Assembly: GCA_029891345.1 (NCBI GenBank) | Contig: CM056993.1 | Span: forward strand, 278,210,016-278,274,015 | DNA: 64,000 nucleotides | DNA from: Dryococelus australis | Taxonomy: Eukaryota > Arthropoda > Insecta > Phasmatodea > Phasmatidae | Direction: 5' to 3' | Shown: positions 1-45,899 of the stretch, piece by piece | Position numbering within the stretch: position 1 is the stretch's first letter | Layout: every line of letters starts with the position of its first letter | The notes under the pieces: model-generated | What the model saw: the letters and a program-made list of their open reading frames with translations, nothing else | Databases searched by the model: none | Told to the model about the DNA's origin: nothing | Translations under genes and position numbers: made by a program

Positions 1-5
1 CAAAT

Positions 6-374
6 ATGGAGTCTTCGAAGATAAATCATGTGTTGAACGAAAAGACAGTGAGAGAGTTAAGAATTATAGGTAGAAGATTTGAAATAAAATATCCGCACAG
101 GGTACGGAAAGCTGATTTAATTGCAGCTATTATACCATTTATTATAAATCAGCAAAGAAAAGGGAATTTGAAAAATTTAGCCTTTTCAAATTACACTATA
201 AAATATACAAAATCTAAAAAACAATTAGAAGAAGTTTTCCCATTTTCTACTAATGTATTTCTAGAACCTATAGATAAAAGTAAGTGGGCAATTGAATGGA
301 GAACAAAGAATAATTTTACAAATTTACCTTTATCTGATGCTGTCAACGAATTATATAAACAAGATAAAAACTAA
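6..374 (+). CDS. Unrecognised Polinton-associated ORF with a SAP-like helix pair
   Basis: Intact 122-codon frame from ATG at 6. Residues about 12-35 (KTVRELRIIGRRFEIKYPHR, then KADLIAAI) have the pattern of a SAP or HeH DNA-binding helix-extended-helix motif. The rest is lysine- and asparagine-rich with no membrane segment. It is the first frame of the Polinton relic and keeps the same A/T-rich codon use. I do not recognise its family. It may be the C-terminal part of a longer gene or a rearranged fragment, because its central FPFSTNVF segment recurs just downstream. Confidence 0.5.
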   Translation: MESSKINHVLNEKTVRELRIIGRRFEIKYPHRVRKADLIAAIIPFIINQQRKGNLKNLAFSNYTIKYTKSKKQLEEVFPFSTNVFLEPIDKSKWAIEWRTKNNFTNLPLSDAVNELYKQDKN

Positions 375-378
375 TTGA

Positions 379-597
379 AAAATTTTTTGCCCATTTTCTA
401 CTAATGTTTTCATCAATAAAAGAAATAAGGAAACCAATGAAAATTCTTTTAATTTAGTACAACCTATTAATTTTTTGACTTCAGTAACTGAAGACACTTG
501 GAGTGCTATACAAAAATTATTCATCACGCCTATTTCTGAAAGAAATGTTTATATTTTATATACCTCTTATGGTGCACTGATAAAGAGATTAATTTAA
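379..597 (+). pseudogene. Downstream ORF fragment sharing a repeated segment with the 6-374 frame
   Basis: An open stretch without a plausible start codon, ending at TAA 595-597. Its first residues (CPFSTNVF) repeat the FPFSTNVF of the preceding ORF, and the DNA repeat cccattttctactaatgt occurs near 239-256 and 390-407. The remainder (for example SVTEDTWSAIQKLFITPISE) looks protein-like but is unrecognised. It may be part of a recombined or tandemly duplicated gene. Confidence 0.35.
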
Positions 598-876
598 ATT
601 AGTTTTAAATTTTCAGGGCAGATGCTCAGATACCCTGAAACACCATAATGAATAAAACACAAAATAAATTTTAATTTCTTTTAAAATCTTGGGGTGTATA
701 CTCATCACCCCCTGAAACATCATGGACACCAGATTTATTGATAAATTCTTACTCAATTCAACAAAGAATATTTATATAATTAATTAATTGTTGTTGAGTA
801 TAATTATTTCCGGCAATGTTAAAATAGTTATAGAAAAATTCAATGCTTTCATTATTGTTTCCTTCATTCTTTGGTA

Positions 877-1710
877 TCAATTTATAGAATAAGGAATATA
901 TTCAAATCTCAATAATTCTTCACAATTTGGGTGTATATCTCCAGTTCTAAGCAATTGTCGTTGAACATATTTTCTGTGAGCTCTTATAACATAATAATCA
1001 AATTCAAAATCATTATCAAATAATTTTAGAAGAATAAAAGTTGGATTTAAATTTTGGTTTTGTGTTCGTGGTACAACATGAGGGGCCATATCTCTAATTA
1101 CCTAATTTTGATTTATTCCTTCTACAGCTCTATGAACTGTTTCCATTAAATTTTCAATATGACCATCTTTAATTTTATTTATTTCTTTTAAATTTTCAAT
1201 GTAATCATCTTTAATTTTATTTATATCTTTTAAATGATTAATTTTAATTTCTATAATTTTATTTGTGTGCTCTAATTGTTTTAATTTTGTTTTTAATTTA
1301 ATTACTATATGTAATTTATATTTGCCATATTTACGAATTGATGGTAAAACTTATTTTGTAACTCATTTTTTAAATTGTTTAGCTTCTTGTTTTTTAGACA
1401 ACAAAATTAAAGAATATAAGCCAACTTCATTTCTATAAATTGTTGATTTTTTATTACCAAGTAACCCATCTTTCAAAGACGGGTTCAGACTTTTAAATTT
1501 ACACTTATCTTTGTCTGAAATATGCTTATAAACTTTGTGTATTTGTCGATATTCTAATATTTCAGCAATATCTTTGGCTTTAAACCAAGGATTATTATTA
1601 TCATCAAAAACAATATTTATCTTTTTATTTTTAAAAATTAAATTATTTAAATCATATAATGTAGCTAATTCTGTATTCTTCTTTAGTTGTTTTTCTAGTG
1701 ATTCGGCCAT
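877..1710 (-). pseudogene. BRO-N family gene with in-frame stops
   Basis: The N-terminal segment (1710-1366) has the Bro-N fold pattern: PWFKAKDIAEILEYRQIHK, then a predicted helix and LYSLILLSKK. Bro-N is a DNA-binding domain common in large DNA viruses, phages and Polintons. The same reading frame continues through a Lys/Ile-rich helical stretch to a C-terminal part (1089-877) with the pattern DYYVIRAHRKYVQRQL, as in the nuclease-like tail of BRO relatives. Three in-frame stops (at 1363-1365, a few codons later, and just before 1089) interrupt an otherwise continuous frame of about 277 codons, so it is a recently or gently inactivated copy. A (TA)n tract follows at about 1730-1750. Confidence 0.75.
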
Positions 1711-1814
1711 TTTGTATGTGGGGAAATATGTTTATATATATATATATATTCTTTTTTAATAAAAAAAATAAAAAATTGATATAGACCAGATTCATAGATA
1801 AATATAGTAAAATT

Positions 1815-2516
1815 TTAAACTTCTTTAATTTCCAGAACAATGTTGATATCAGAACCATCAATATCAATTAATTTACCATTTTTGTCTCTAATTTATAAAC
1901 AATTGCTCATTATTAATTTAATACAAAATTGGATATGGGGGCACATAAATTATATAATCTCTAAAACCAAACATGGTTTTTGGTGGAAAACTAGCAATTA
2001 TATTAGTCTCCAAGTGGTTAGATTCGTCATACTTTTTAAACATGCCATAAGCCAAATTACAATGAACATTGATTGTTTTGAATGGAAAAAAATTATGCAA
2101 TTTAGTGCCTACAAAATTTTTTTATCTGTTTCAATAGTTAATTTTCTTTCAAAACCAAGAATATCTGACAAGCGATCATAAAGTTTAATATCAAACTTGG
2201 TTATTGTTGTTCTATTTTTCACATTGTCTGTTTTTACTTCAATGTTGTTTGTTGAAAATGGCTCACTTAAATGTATAACTTCTCTTAATGATTCAACATC
2301 ATATTGGCCTCTGGGAATATTTATAAAGGAATTTTATCAACAACAGCACTCATTTTTTCATTTGTATGTATAATATTCTCCACATTTGGAGTTAAAAATT
2401 TCCATGAAAACTAATTAATGCTATCAATTTATCTTTATGAATTATATCATAGTGAAGTTTCTTCTTTAGAATAGAACTATTGTTTGTGAACTTGAAAACT
2501 TTATTATTATCCATTT
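1815..2516 (-). pseudogene. Polinton minor capsid (penton-type) protein relic
   Basis: An ATG at 2516 opens a frame whose first 40 codons (for example KLHYDIIHKDKLIALISFH) have the look of Polinton penton N-termini. A single-base frameshift follows near 2395 and others follow further on. A middle fragment (2100-1918) contains NVHCNLAYGMFKK and PPKTMFGFRDYIIY, and the C-terminal fragment, with GKLIDIDGSDINIVLEIKE, ends at 1815. By family knowledge this jelly-roll protein forms the capsid vertices. The family call rests on the pattern of all three fragments together with the neighbouring ATPase and protease relics. Confidence 0.6.
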
Positions 2517-2589
2517 ATTACACAAATTATTGTAATTAAATGAAACAAATTAGTCTGGGGTGTTGGTGTTTTAATTTCTGAAGAATGTT

Positions 2590-3025
2590 ATAAGAATAAG
2601 AAAAATGGTTAACTTTTGCCTGATGATATTACAGGTATGATAATTGGGCCCAGCAACTGCAGAAGACAAATTTAATTATTAATTTTATTTATAAGACAGG
2701 ATGGCAAAATTTTAATAAACTCTATGAATCAACCAAAATATATTCAATTACAAGACGATTTTGAAGTGATATTCAAAAAATTTAATAAAAAAAATGGCTT
2801 ATTTTTAAAGTAGCAATGGTGAAAGGGTTTCACTAGATCAATGTGAAAATAATTCTCTCATAATTTTTGATGATGTGATATTGGATGAGCAAGATGTAGT
2901 CCACGAATATTTTACTAGAGGTCGGCATAAAAATATTGATTTTTTTTATCTTGCTCCGACATATTCCAGAGTCCCCAAGCAATTAGTACGAGATAACACA
3001 AATTTTCTGTGTATATTTTGACAAG
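2590..3025 (+). pseudogene. Polinton FtsK/HerA (A32-like) genome-packaging ATPase relic
   Basis: A Walker A-like GPSNC segment at about 2645-2660 has lost the GKT residues (reads GPSNCRRQ). A well-kept Walker B, IIFDDVI, is at 2860-2880, followed by YFTRGRHKNIDFFYLAPTYS, the sensor region typical of poxvirus A32-like packaging ATPases. The segments lie in different frames with stops between them. In Polintons this ATPase is thought to pump the genome into capsids. The lost Walker A lysine alone would abolish activity. Confidence 0.75.
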
Positions 3026-3029
3026 ATGA

Positions 3030-4260
3030 AACAAATTTGAGACATGAGACATTGCCAAGTGCTGGGACGAAAATTATGGTTTTTAACATTATATTTGAAC
3101 TCTCTCTTGTGAATTCAATATTTGTGTAGTTGCGCAGCTGCGACTAGAAACAACTTTCACAAATTAGCTTATCTTCTTCATTTATTGAACTGCAGTGCAT
3201 TCTTGTAGTGACAGAAAAAAGTTTATCTACTCTCTCGTCCACAACTACACTTCAGCGCACTTTCACAGTGAAAAAAAAAAAAAAAAGCATATCTGCACTG
3301 GGAGACCGCACTGAACTGCTGCGCACTCTGGCCTTGAGCTCGCAGTGAGCTCTGTCCACAACAGGAAATATGTTATCTACTGTGCTGATATCTCGGCCAC
3401 GCGGCTCTCATTGAGTGCTACCACGAGAACACATTACAAATCACTGCTGCAAGAGTTAATAAAATTATTTCCTCATCAAGCATCGAACACTCTCATTATT
3501 AATCTTGTAGCTCACCACATGCAGCATTTTTATCAGCGCCTCACTCACCCAGCCACTTTGGCTCAGTGGTTGGATGCTTGGTTTGTACTCAAGATTTGGT
3601 GTTTGATTCCCGGTTGAGAGGATAATTTAATTGTGTGAAAAGGCATCCACACTATTAAATTATCACCAAACCATTCAAAATTTGAGCCAAAAACAATTTC
3701 AATTGCTCTTGCCCATATATTTTGTATATGAGTATTGATGCAAAAAATAATGTGTGTATTCCTCATATGGTTCAAGGCGCCTGGAGCATATGAGAAAGTA
3801 CAAGAAAAAAAAAGGCCGGCCTGTGGATGAGGTGATGGGTTTCACCAATTTGAGTTTTGTAGGCGCTAAATATGGCCGGAAAAATATAAAATGGAGTTCC
3901 TGGCAGAATAGAGATATCTATAAACTCCCAAAAACATAAGGTCCCTGGCGTGGCATTAGCTTGCTCGTAAACCTTTCGTGTTTTTCAAAAAAGCGGCATG
4001 TGTGTTTATATGTACACACTTTATATATATATATATATAAATCTTTGTATTTCACGAATATTCCTATTATTAACTCTATGCCAACAGAATATTCAGATTT
4101 TTTTAAATTTTTAAAAGATAAACAATTAGCTTTGTTAACATCAAAAGGGTGATTGTGATCTATTTTGTAGTTCTATGAATAACTGTCATATCATTTTTTG
4201 ATAAATTAACATTAACACTAAAAACTATTTTATAAACAGTACAACCCATAAAAAAAGTAA
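3030..4260. other. Insertion-rich gap inside the Polinton relic
   Basis: No Polinton gene is recognisable here. The stretch includes a poly-A tract (about 3270-3287), a tRNA-like SINE (3545-3680), a short (TA)n tract (about 4021-4040) and a 24-codon ATG frame ending at 4152 that could be the start of a lost gene. The rest is AT-rich with no other signal. Confidence 0.5.
3545..3680 (+). repeat. tRNA-derived SINE candidate
   Basis: The text TGGCTCAGTGGTTGGATG fits an RNA polymerase III A box. About 35 nt later GGTGTTTGATTCCCGGTT fits a degenerate B box. The spacing and order are those of a tRNA gene head, but no cloverleaf closes, so a SINE head is more likely than a tRNA. The body and tail limits are estimates. 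Confidence 0.5.
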
Positions 4261-4277
4261 AGAAATTTTATTATTTT

Positions 4278-4511
4278 CTAAGTGGAAAATATTATTAGAT
4301 TTATCCCAACTCGTATGCAAATATAATATATGAAATTTAAACATAAATGTCCACAGATAACAGAATTACAATTCTGAACTCGATAATCATTGTAATAAAC
4401 ATTATTTTCTTTGAAACAGTAGACCCAGTGAGTGGCAGGATTTGTTGAAATATCAAAATTAATGACAGCACATTCATTTTTGAGCATTCTATTTGGTAGT
4501 TCGTCATTCAT
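4278..4511 (-). pseudogene. Polinton adenovirus-type cysteine protease relic (internal deletion)
   Basis: A 77-codon frame combines two conserved blocks of the C5/adenain-like maturation protease: an N-terminal part with STNPATHWVYCF, containing the catalytic His, and a C-terminal part with NSVICGHLCLNFIYY, containing the catalytic Cys. Family members have roughly 60 or more residues between these blocks, while here about 14 remain, so the Asp/Glu-bearing middle is mostly deleted. By family knowledge the enzyme processes capsid precursors. It lies directly downstream of the small hydrophobic-protein frame on the same strand, with frameshifted sequence between. Confidence 0.75.
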
Positions 4512-4550
4512 ACAAACATTTCGGAAATATTTAATTTCTTTACATATTTT

Positions 4551-4802
4551 TCAATATCGATATTGGATAGTAGGTATACTTTCAAAATTTTTTTTTGGTC
4601 TTCCTCTTTTTTTCGCAACTACACCACTTCCAGCTTTAATTTCCATTGCCAAATTATGTCTCTGTTGTTCTTCTAATTCTTCTTTATTTTTGCTACTTTG
4701 TTCAAAACCACTATAAATTGCAGCAGCCGCTTGTAAAGCGGCGAGTAAAATACAAATAATTCCCCCATGATGTAAACCATTGCCAGTTTTTCCTTTAGCC
4801 AT
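4551..4802 (-). CDS. Small hydrophobic/basic virion-like protein of Polinton
   Basis: An 83-codon frame with GNGLHHGG, then a strongly hydrophobic Ala-rich helix (IICILLAALQAAAAIYSGFE) and a charged tail with VAKKRGRPKK. The GG-containing start resembles adenain-type cleavage sites, and the hydrophobic helix plus basic tail recall small adenovirus-like virion peptides described in Polintons and adintoviruses. The last residues read into a shifted frame towards the protease, so the C-terminus is probably not native. Confidence 0.55.
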   Translation of the reverse strand: MAKGKTGNGLHHGGIICILLAALQAAAAIYSGFEQSSKNKEELEEQQRHNLAMEIKAGSGVVAKKRGRPKKNFESIPTIQYRY

Positions 4803-5059
4803 TATTTAAACTGTTAGCACTGGTAAACTTAATTTGAAATTTTCCCCGTCTTGCAATTTTTTTTTTTTGCAATTTGATCATTTGTTAAAAATTTATCTAT
4901 TCTAAATTCCACTGCACACCGCTAGATGGCTACACCAATATTGCTTCCTGCCTCTCCATCTCCAAGCCGGCCGGTGACTTCACATCCTCCAAGCAGCTAT
5001 GCTGTCGCCCCCCCCCCCCCCCCATCTGTGCAGCCACTCCTCGCTCACAAGCTTGCCAA

Positions 5060-5098
5060 CCAATGAGAGAAAAGGAAGCGCCCAGCAGAGTATAAATA
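5060..5098 (+). promoter_or_regulatory. LTR-like promoter: CCAAT and TATA boxes of copy A
   Basis: CCAAT at 5060-5064 and TATAAATA at 5091-5098, followed about 30 nt later by a TCAGTCTT initiator-like sequence. Copy B has the corresponding TATAAAAGG on the minus strand (33264-33256) and copy C TATAAAT (29967-29961), which supports a shared element promoter. Confidence 0.5.
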
Positions 5099-6015
5099 GA
5101 GGAACACTGCTTTCACTCAGAATCAGTCTTGCACTGCACCAGTTGCCGGATACACTGACCAGCCTGCATCGCTCCAGCTAACTTAGCTCATCCCAGCTCC
5201 TCGCCATACCTACCTTTCCTTCATCGCATTTGTGCCAAAGGAAAACTCCTACCCTTGGTCTCTATCACCAGAGATATCCATCTGACCTGCTTAGTCTTCC
5301 CAGAAGATTATTTACCGTCACATCGTCTACACACACACAGACTCTGCTGCCCCATCTGGGCAACAATTGTGTAGGGTGTCACATCAGTTCAAGTGGTTCT
5401 CACAGCGCTCATCTACCACTTCCCTTGTAGCTTAGGACCAGGTCACCTCTACCTGGCTAACGTAGGTGTAAAGCTTCCCACAGCTCTTGCCAAGCATTAC
5501 GAGGTAGTGCGACACCACGTGTTTATTTCCATAAAAAGGAATAAACACTATTTTACCTGACTCAGGAGTACCCTCTTTCCTGTAGACATAGAACCTCTCC
5601 CAGTGTCCTCACACCAAGCAGGAGACTGCAGGTTACCAGGAATTTACTCAGACGAGCAAGTACACTTCTAACATAGCCCCATGCACTGGTGATAGCCAGT
5701 CTTTCTGCATACCATGGTAGGCAGAATGGTAGAGCCCCACCAGGTACACTGTCTTGTAGGACAGCTTGTAAGCTCAGTGCTCACCCTCTCCACCGCATTT
5801 AGGTGCCAGAAGGGTTGTTCCCTGAGTTGGGAAAACTGAAATTGGGGGACACACCCACGTGTAGGGACTGCCAAAGACAAGGTCTGATTCCTAGTGCTCA
5901 CTGCATTTAGGCACCAAGCACTGTGATAGGGTGACCATTACATCAGCAGATGTTCCATGTGAGTCGACACGAACCTTGCAATCTTCTCAGGGATGTGAGT
6001 GTGTGTTGAGTTAAA

Positions 6016-6549
6016 ATGCCTTACTTTCGTCGGAGTGGAATTTGTGAGAGGGCAAAGCAGGTGCTTACTGCCTCCAGGCGCTTACAAGAGCTGACCCCAT
6101 CCCTCAACTAACTCGCACCCAAGGAACAGGCACAGGCCCTTCGTCGTCTCCTAGAGCCCGTCACGCTGGAGATCCCACAAGGATTGTTTGAAGCACCGAC
6201 ATGTTTGCACCAGGCAATTCACCCTTGGATCGCCAAATATCTGGACAAGCCAGAACAACTCACAGTAGTCCCCATTACTTACCTCCGGATTGAACTCATT
6301 GCTCTGCCCCAGCATACGCAATCACACATCAAAAGCCAGACCGACAGTCTACCAGCGGCACACATATGCCCCATTGAAACTTCCAAGCTCAAATCAACAA
6401 TAGAGGTTATGTGTCGCTCAGGTACACAGCCAAAAGCAAACAGTCTGAAACGGAAAATCATCCTGATTGATTCCGATTTCATGCCCTGCTGCAAAGCTTC
6501 CAGGCCAGTTCTCTACACTGGAAGGACACCGGTGCCACATAGAGAATAA
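6016..6549 (+). pseudogene. gag-like ORF of copy A with one in-frame stop
   Basis: Starts at ATG 6016 and runs 178 codons to TAA, interrupted only by TAA at 6109-6111. It contains LQELTPSLN, then LAPKEQAQALRRLLEPVT and, further on, KASRPVLYTGR. Copy B shows the same blocks on the minus strand (LAPKEQTQALQHLLIPVT; KATRPVLYSGK), so this is a real protein-coding family. No zinc knuckle, protease or other known domain is visible. Position behind an LTR-like promoter suggests gag, but the family is unknown to me. Confidence 0.6.
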
Positions 6550-7143
6550 AGCCAGAAGGGTGTGCCTGGCTTAGCACCCGCAAAAACCTATCCTACCTTT
6601 ACGTAGTGCACGTCCAGTCTGCCGAGGCATCACACGTCAAGATTTTATTCAGAAGTTGCAATACAGTAATTACAAAAGAACTGGACCAATGCTACAGACA
6701 TAAAAGTAAAGTGTTCAGTTATTTAAAAATGTGAGAGCTGGCTTTCCAAGAAATAGATGAAGTTTTTGGTTCCAATAGAGGTCAAATGTATAAATACCAG
6801 TCATACAGTTAACCAATTAGGGATTAGCCCAAAAAAAAAACTTTTACCTTGCATATACCATTAGCAGCAGTGCACATATGCTTGCCGCCTGCAGAGACTG
6901 TTGCTACTGTCATTACCTGCTCCCATTGTGATTTTGGTTTTTGTGTACAGGGCTTTTGAATTGCACAATGCTTTATGATGATTATAATTGGCCAGTTAAC
7001 TGTACTACTACTGGACATCATTTTTTTACCATTCAATGTGGCTCAGCCATATCTTTCATAAACATAACACCATGCCTTATTTTCCTTGAAGATATGCTTT
7101 GATCCATTGTTTTACAGAGCTGCAGCTCTTTATGAAGAGCATA

Positions 7144-8030
7144 TACAGAGTGAGTCATCAGCTCTGCGACAAACGGCGAGAGGATGTTCCTTGCAAAATT
7201 TCAGTTGAAAAATGTCTGACAACGAACGCCAGGAAACCATTCCTAAGGGCAGGAAACCCTTGTGAAGATGGGGTTACAATTATGAACTTTATATAATTAC
7301 ACTGAATCCATGTGATATTAAGGGATGAATTTCTGTAGGCATGCCAAACAATTCAGTCACTGTAACATGCCAGTATCCATATTGACCTACCGCATACCCT
7401 ACATAGTAAAATGGGGGTTGCCACCCCTTCAAATAGTGGAAAAAGGGTCTTCGTACATTGTTATGGAAATTGTGATCATGGCCTATGAATAATTATTGTA
7501 AGACGTAAAATAATGTCCTCTTGGTAAGAAAACCTCTGACGAATGGTTTGCAAGAAAACCGACCTCCAAGATATTAAATGCCATGTAATGCTTATGTGGC
7601 ATTTAATATCTTGGAGGTCTGTTTTCTTGCAAAACATTCGGCCGAGGTTTCCTTACCAAGAGAACTTGTTTTAATGTCTTGCAATGTTAATTCATAAGTC
7701 GTAATCATAATTTGCATAACAATGTACGACGACCCTTTTTTCACTGGGGTGGCAACTCCCATTTTACTATGTAGGGTATGCGGTAGGTCAACATGGGCAC
7801 TTGCATGTTACAGTGATTGAATTGTTTGGCATACGTAACAGAAATTTATCCCTTAATATCACATGGTTTCAGTGTTATGAAATAAAGTTCATAATTGCCA
7901 CCCCATCTTCACAAGTGTTTCTTGCCTTTAGGAGTGGTCTCCTGGCATTCTTTGTCAGACATTTTCTAACTGAAATTTTGCAAGGAACGTCTTCTTGCAG
8001 TTTGTCGCAGAGCTGATGACTCATACTGTA
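7144..8030. repeat. 887-bp near-perfect inverted repeat (foldback element)
   Basis: The left end, with GTGAGTCATCAGCTCTGCGAC, is mirrored by the right end, GTCGCAGAGCTGATGACTCA. The arms of about 430 bp pair throughout with small gaps and substitutions, meeting at a short centre near 7587 (CCTCCAAGATATTAAATGCC against GGCATTTAATATCTTGGAGG). No ORF is shared with a known transposase. It could be a foldback/MITE-type transposon or two head-to-head copies of a 430-bp repeat. No clear target duplication was found. Confidence 0.85.
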
Positions 8031-8459
8031 TAGTGAAAATGAGACCTGCATCCTGAAAGGTATCCTGGTCACTGGGTAATTATCAACATGCACAACGCGT
8101 ACTTGGTTTACAGCACGAAGGCTAGAGCTAACCAAGACCATGCTGATGAAGTTTTGGAAGGAGAGTGTGCGGAATGAACATTCTACAGTATCCCAAGGAC
8201 TTATGTACATTATGTGCTGGAAATTACGACCCCTATCACATCTACAGGGTTCAGTCTCTTCTCACAGCAGATTATGGAAGGAAGGAAGAAATGATGCATT
8301 CATCAAGGAAGTATGACAAATTGTTTGATGATAATGTCTGTGTGGGCACCCAATATTTTCAAAGAAGTGAATTAGTAAATGTTAATAACTTATACTCACG
8401 GTCTACTGAAAATCCTCATAAAATTGGAGATTATTTTTTACAACATCTGTGAGACATGA

Positions 8460-8545
8460 ACATATGACTGCTGGGGACTGAACCCAGTTCACTGTTGTGA
8501 GTGGTGAGCATGTACATTCACTCTTACACCACCACAACCCGTTAC
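8460..8545 (-). repeat. tRNA-derived SINE candidate
   Basis: On the minus strand TGGTGTAAGAGTG fits an A box and, about 40 nt on, CTGGGTTCAGTCCCCAG fits a B box and T-arm stem. The anticodon arm is not convincing, so this is called a SINE head or tRNA relic and not a functional tRNA. Confidence 0.4.
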
Positions 8546-8826
8546 ATTACAGAATGAGAAATGAAAACATCAATAATGGCCCATTCCCGTGGTGTTTTGT
8601 ATGTTGGTTCAGCACACATTGAATTCTCAGCATTCCATGTAACAAAGTTTCAAATGGAAGCTCTGTTTAACACAAAGCGATGCCAATAAACCATGAAGAT
8701 ACTGTTAGTCTTTTCAACATTCATGGAATCCTCACACCGCTTGCTGAGAGAATATCCAGAAACATGTAACAAACACAGTGTTACGGACTGAAAGAACAAT
8801 TTCCTCTCTACAAAATTTATTTACTA

Positions 8827-44893
<36,067 letters not shown>

Positions 44894-45376
44894 AATGAGG
44901 TACAATTAAACAAACATAACCTCAAAGAGAAAATATCAATAGTATTTATTGCTTTCGTGCCCTTGTTTTAAGACTTTACATATTATACGTCACAAGAAAG
45001 GGCAGATAGATTATAACTAAATTATGAAGATGATTTATGACACATTGCTGCTTTCAAAGTGTTCGGTATAACATCACATTAAAAAAAATTATTGTTTACA
45101 AACACCGCTACAAGCAGAAGATATATGGCCTACATATGAACTCCATGTCCTAGCAATAGAAGATACGCGGAAGTAAAAATAATAAAGAGGTATAAATAAA
45201 AAAATTAGGTAAAATTCTACTATTTTTATGATCCTTTCAATTTGACAATATTTTCAGAGGGAATTTTATATATAGCGTATCATCAAGTAAAATTCTTGGG
45301 TAAAGTCATCGACAAGATTTGTTTATAAGTGTGACGTAGTTAATCACTAAGAATCACGCTATAAAGATGAAAGGGT
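44894..45376 (-). promoter_or_regulatory. Presumed ECSIT 5' flank
   Basis: Sequence directly upstream of the ECSIT ATG. It is AT-rich with no convincing TATA box or CpG island. A promoter here is inferred only from position. If a non-coding first exon exists the promoter lies further upstream. Confidence 0.3.
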
Positions 45377-45585
45377 CTAAAGCCCCTGTCACACTGTCAA
45401 ATTGCTTCCAATAAGTTCCGTAAAATAAAATTGGACAGTTATGACGTCAATGAAACGTCATAAACAACACCATATTTGGCTAGAAAAATTGCATGGCTTC
45501 AGTTTTCATCAAACATCTGAAGATTGGAATGGTTATAAAATTATTTGATGTTTGACGGTGTGAGCGAATGGTCCCTACAGATATT
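45377..45585. mobile_element. About 200-bp MITE upstream of ECSIT
   Basis: The left end GCCCCTGTCACACTGTCAAAT and the right end (reverse) ATTCGCTCACACCGTCAAAC are inverted repeats sharing CACACnGTCAAA. The interior is non-coding. The ends resemble hAT-type MITEs, but no target duplication was confirmed. It sits about 500 bp upstream of the ECSIT start and could affect its promoter. Confidence 0.55.
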
Positions 45586-45899
45586 CCAAGTTTGTTGTTA
45601 ATTAAATTTTCCAGTGTATATTTTTAAGTGAAACATTTATGCTTGTTGTCATGATATTGTTTTGGATATGACTTAATTTTTTATTTTTATGTGTATATCC
45701 AAACACCGCTTTATCTAAATGCAAGTTTGATGTTTTAATTGGAAATTTGTAACTGACTATGGTTATTATGCTCTGGGTATGAATAATTTAATTTGCTGCT
45801 GCACCTTCTTTCTCTTTGATGATAAGGAAAATATCAAAGCCGAGTATGTATTGTGATTTGGATGGAGATTTCCAGACTGATTTTAGACGCCATATTTTG

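Larger units (their letters stand above)
1..4880. mobile_element. Degenerate Polinton/Maverick (adintovirus-like) element
   Basis: Five neighbouring relics match the Polinton virion-gene set: a BRO-N gene, a minor capsid (penton-type) gene, an A32-like packaging ATPase, an adenovirus-type cysteine protease and a short basic/hydrophobic virion-like protein. Polintons are large self-synthesising transposons related to adintoviruses. The major capsid, integrase and polymerase genes are not visible here. The left end lies outside the window and the right end is judged to be near 4880 only because the character of the sequence changes. All recognisable genes are damaged except the small ORF at 6-374. 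A SINE-like insertion lies inside (about 3545-3680). Confidence 0.8.
4900..6680 (+). mobile_element. LTR-type retroelement, copy A (partial)
   Basis: This GC-richer block shares several segments, in the same order, with copy B on the other strand (31600-33290): a promoter region with TATA box, a CTGACCAGCCTG motif, a CTGGGCAACAAT segment, an untranslated block around 5840-5900 (GTGTAGGGACTGC) and a gag-like ORF. Copy C shares the CAGGTCACCTnTACCTGG segment (here about 5450-5468). Polymerase domains and clear terminal TG/CA ends are not visible, so the LTR class is inferred from layout. A run of 16 C lies at 5008-5023. Confidence 0.55.
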
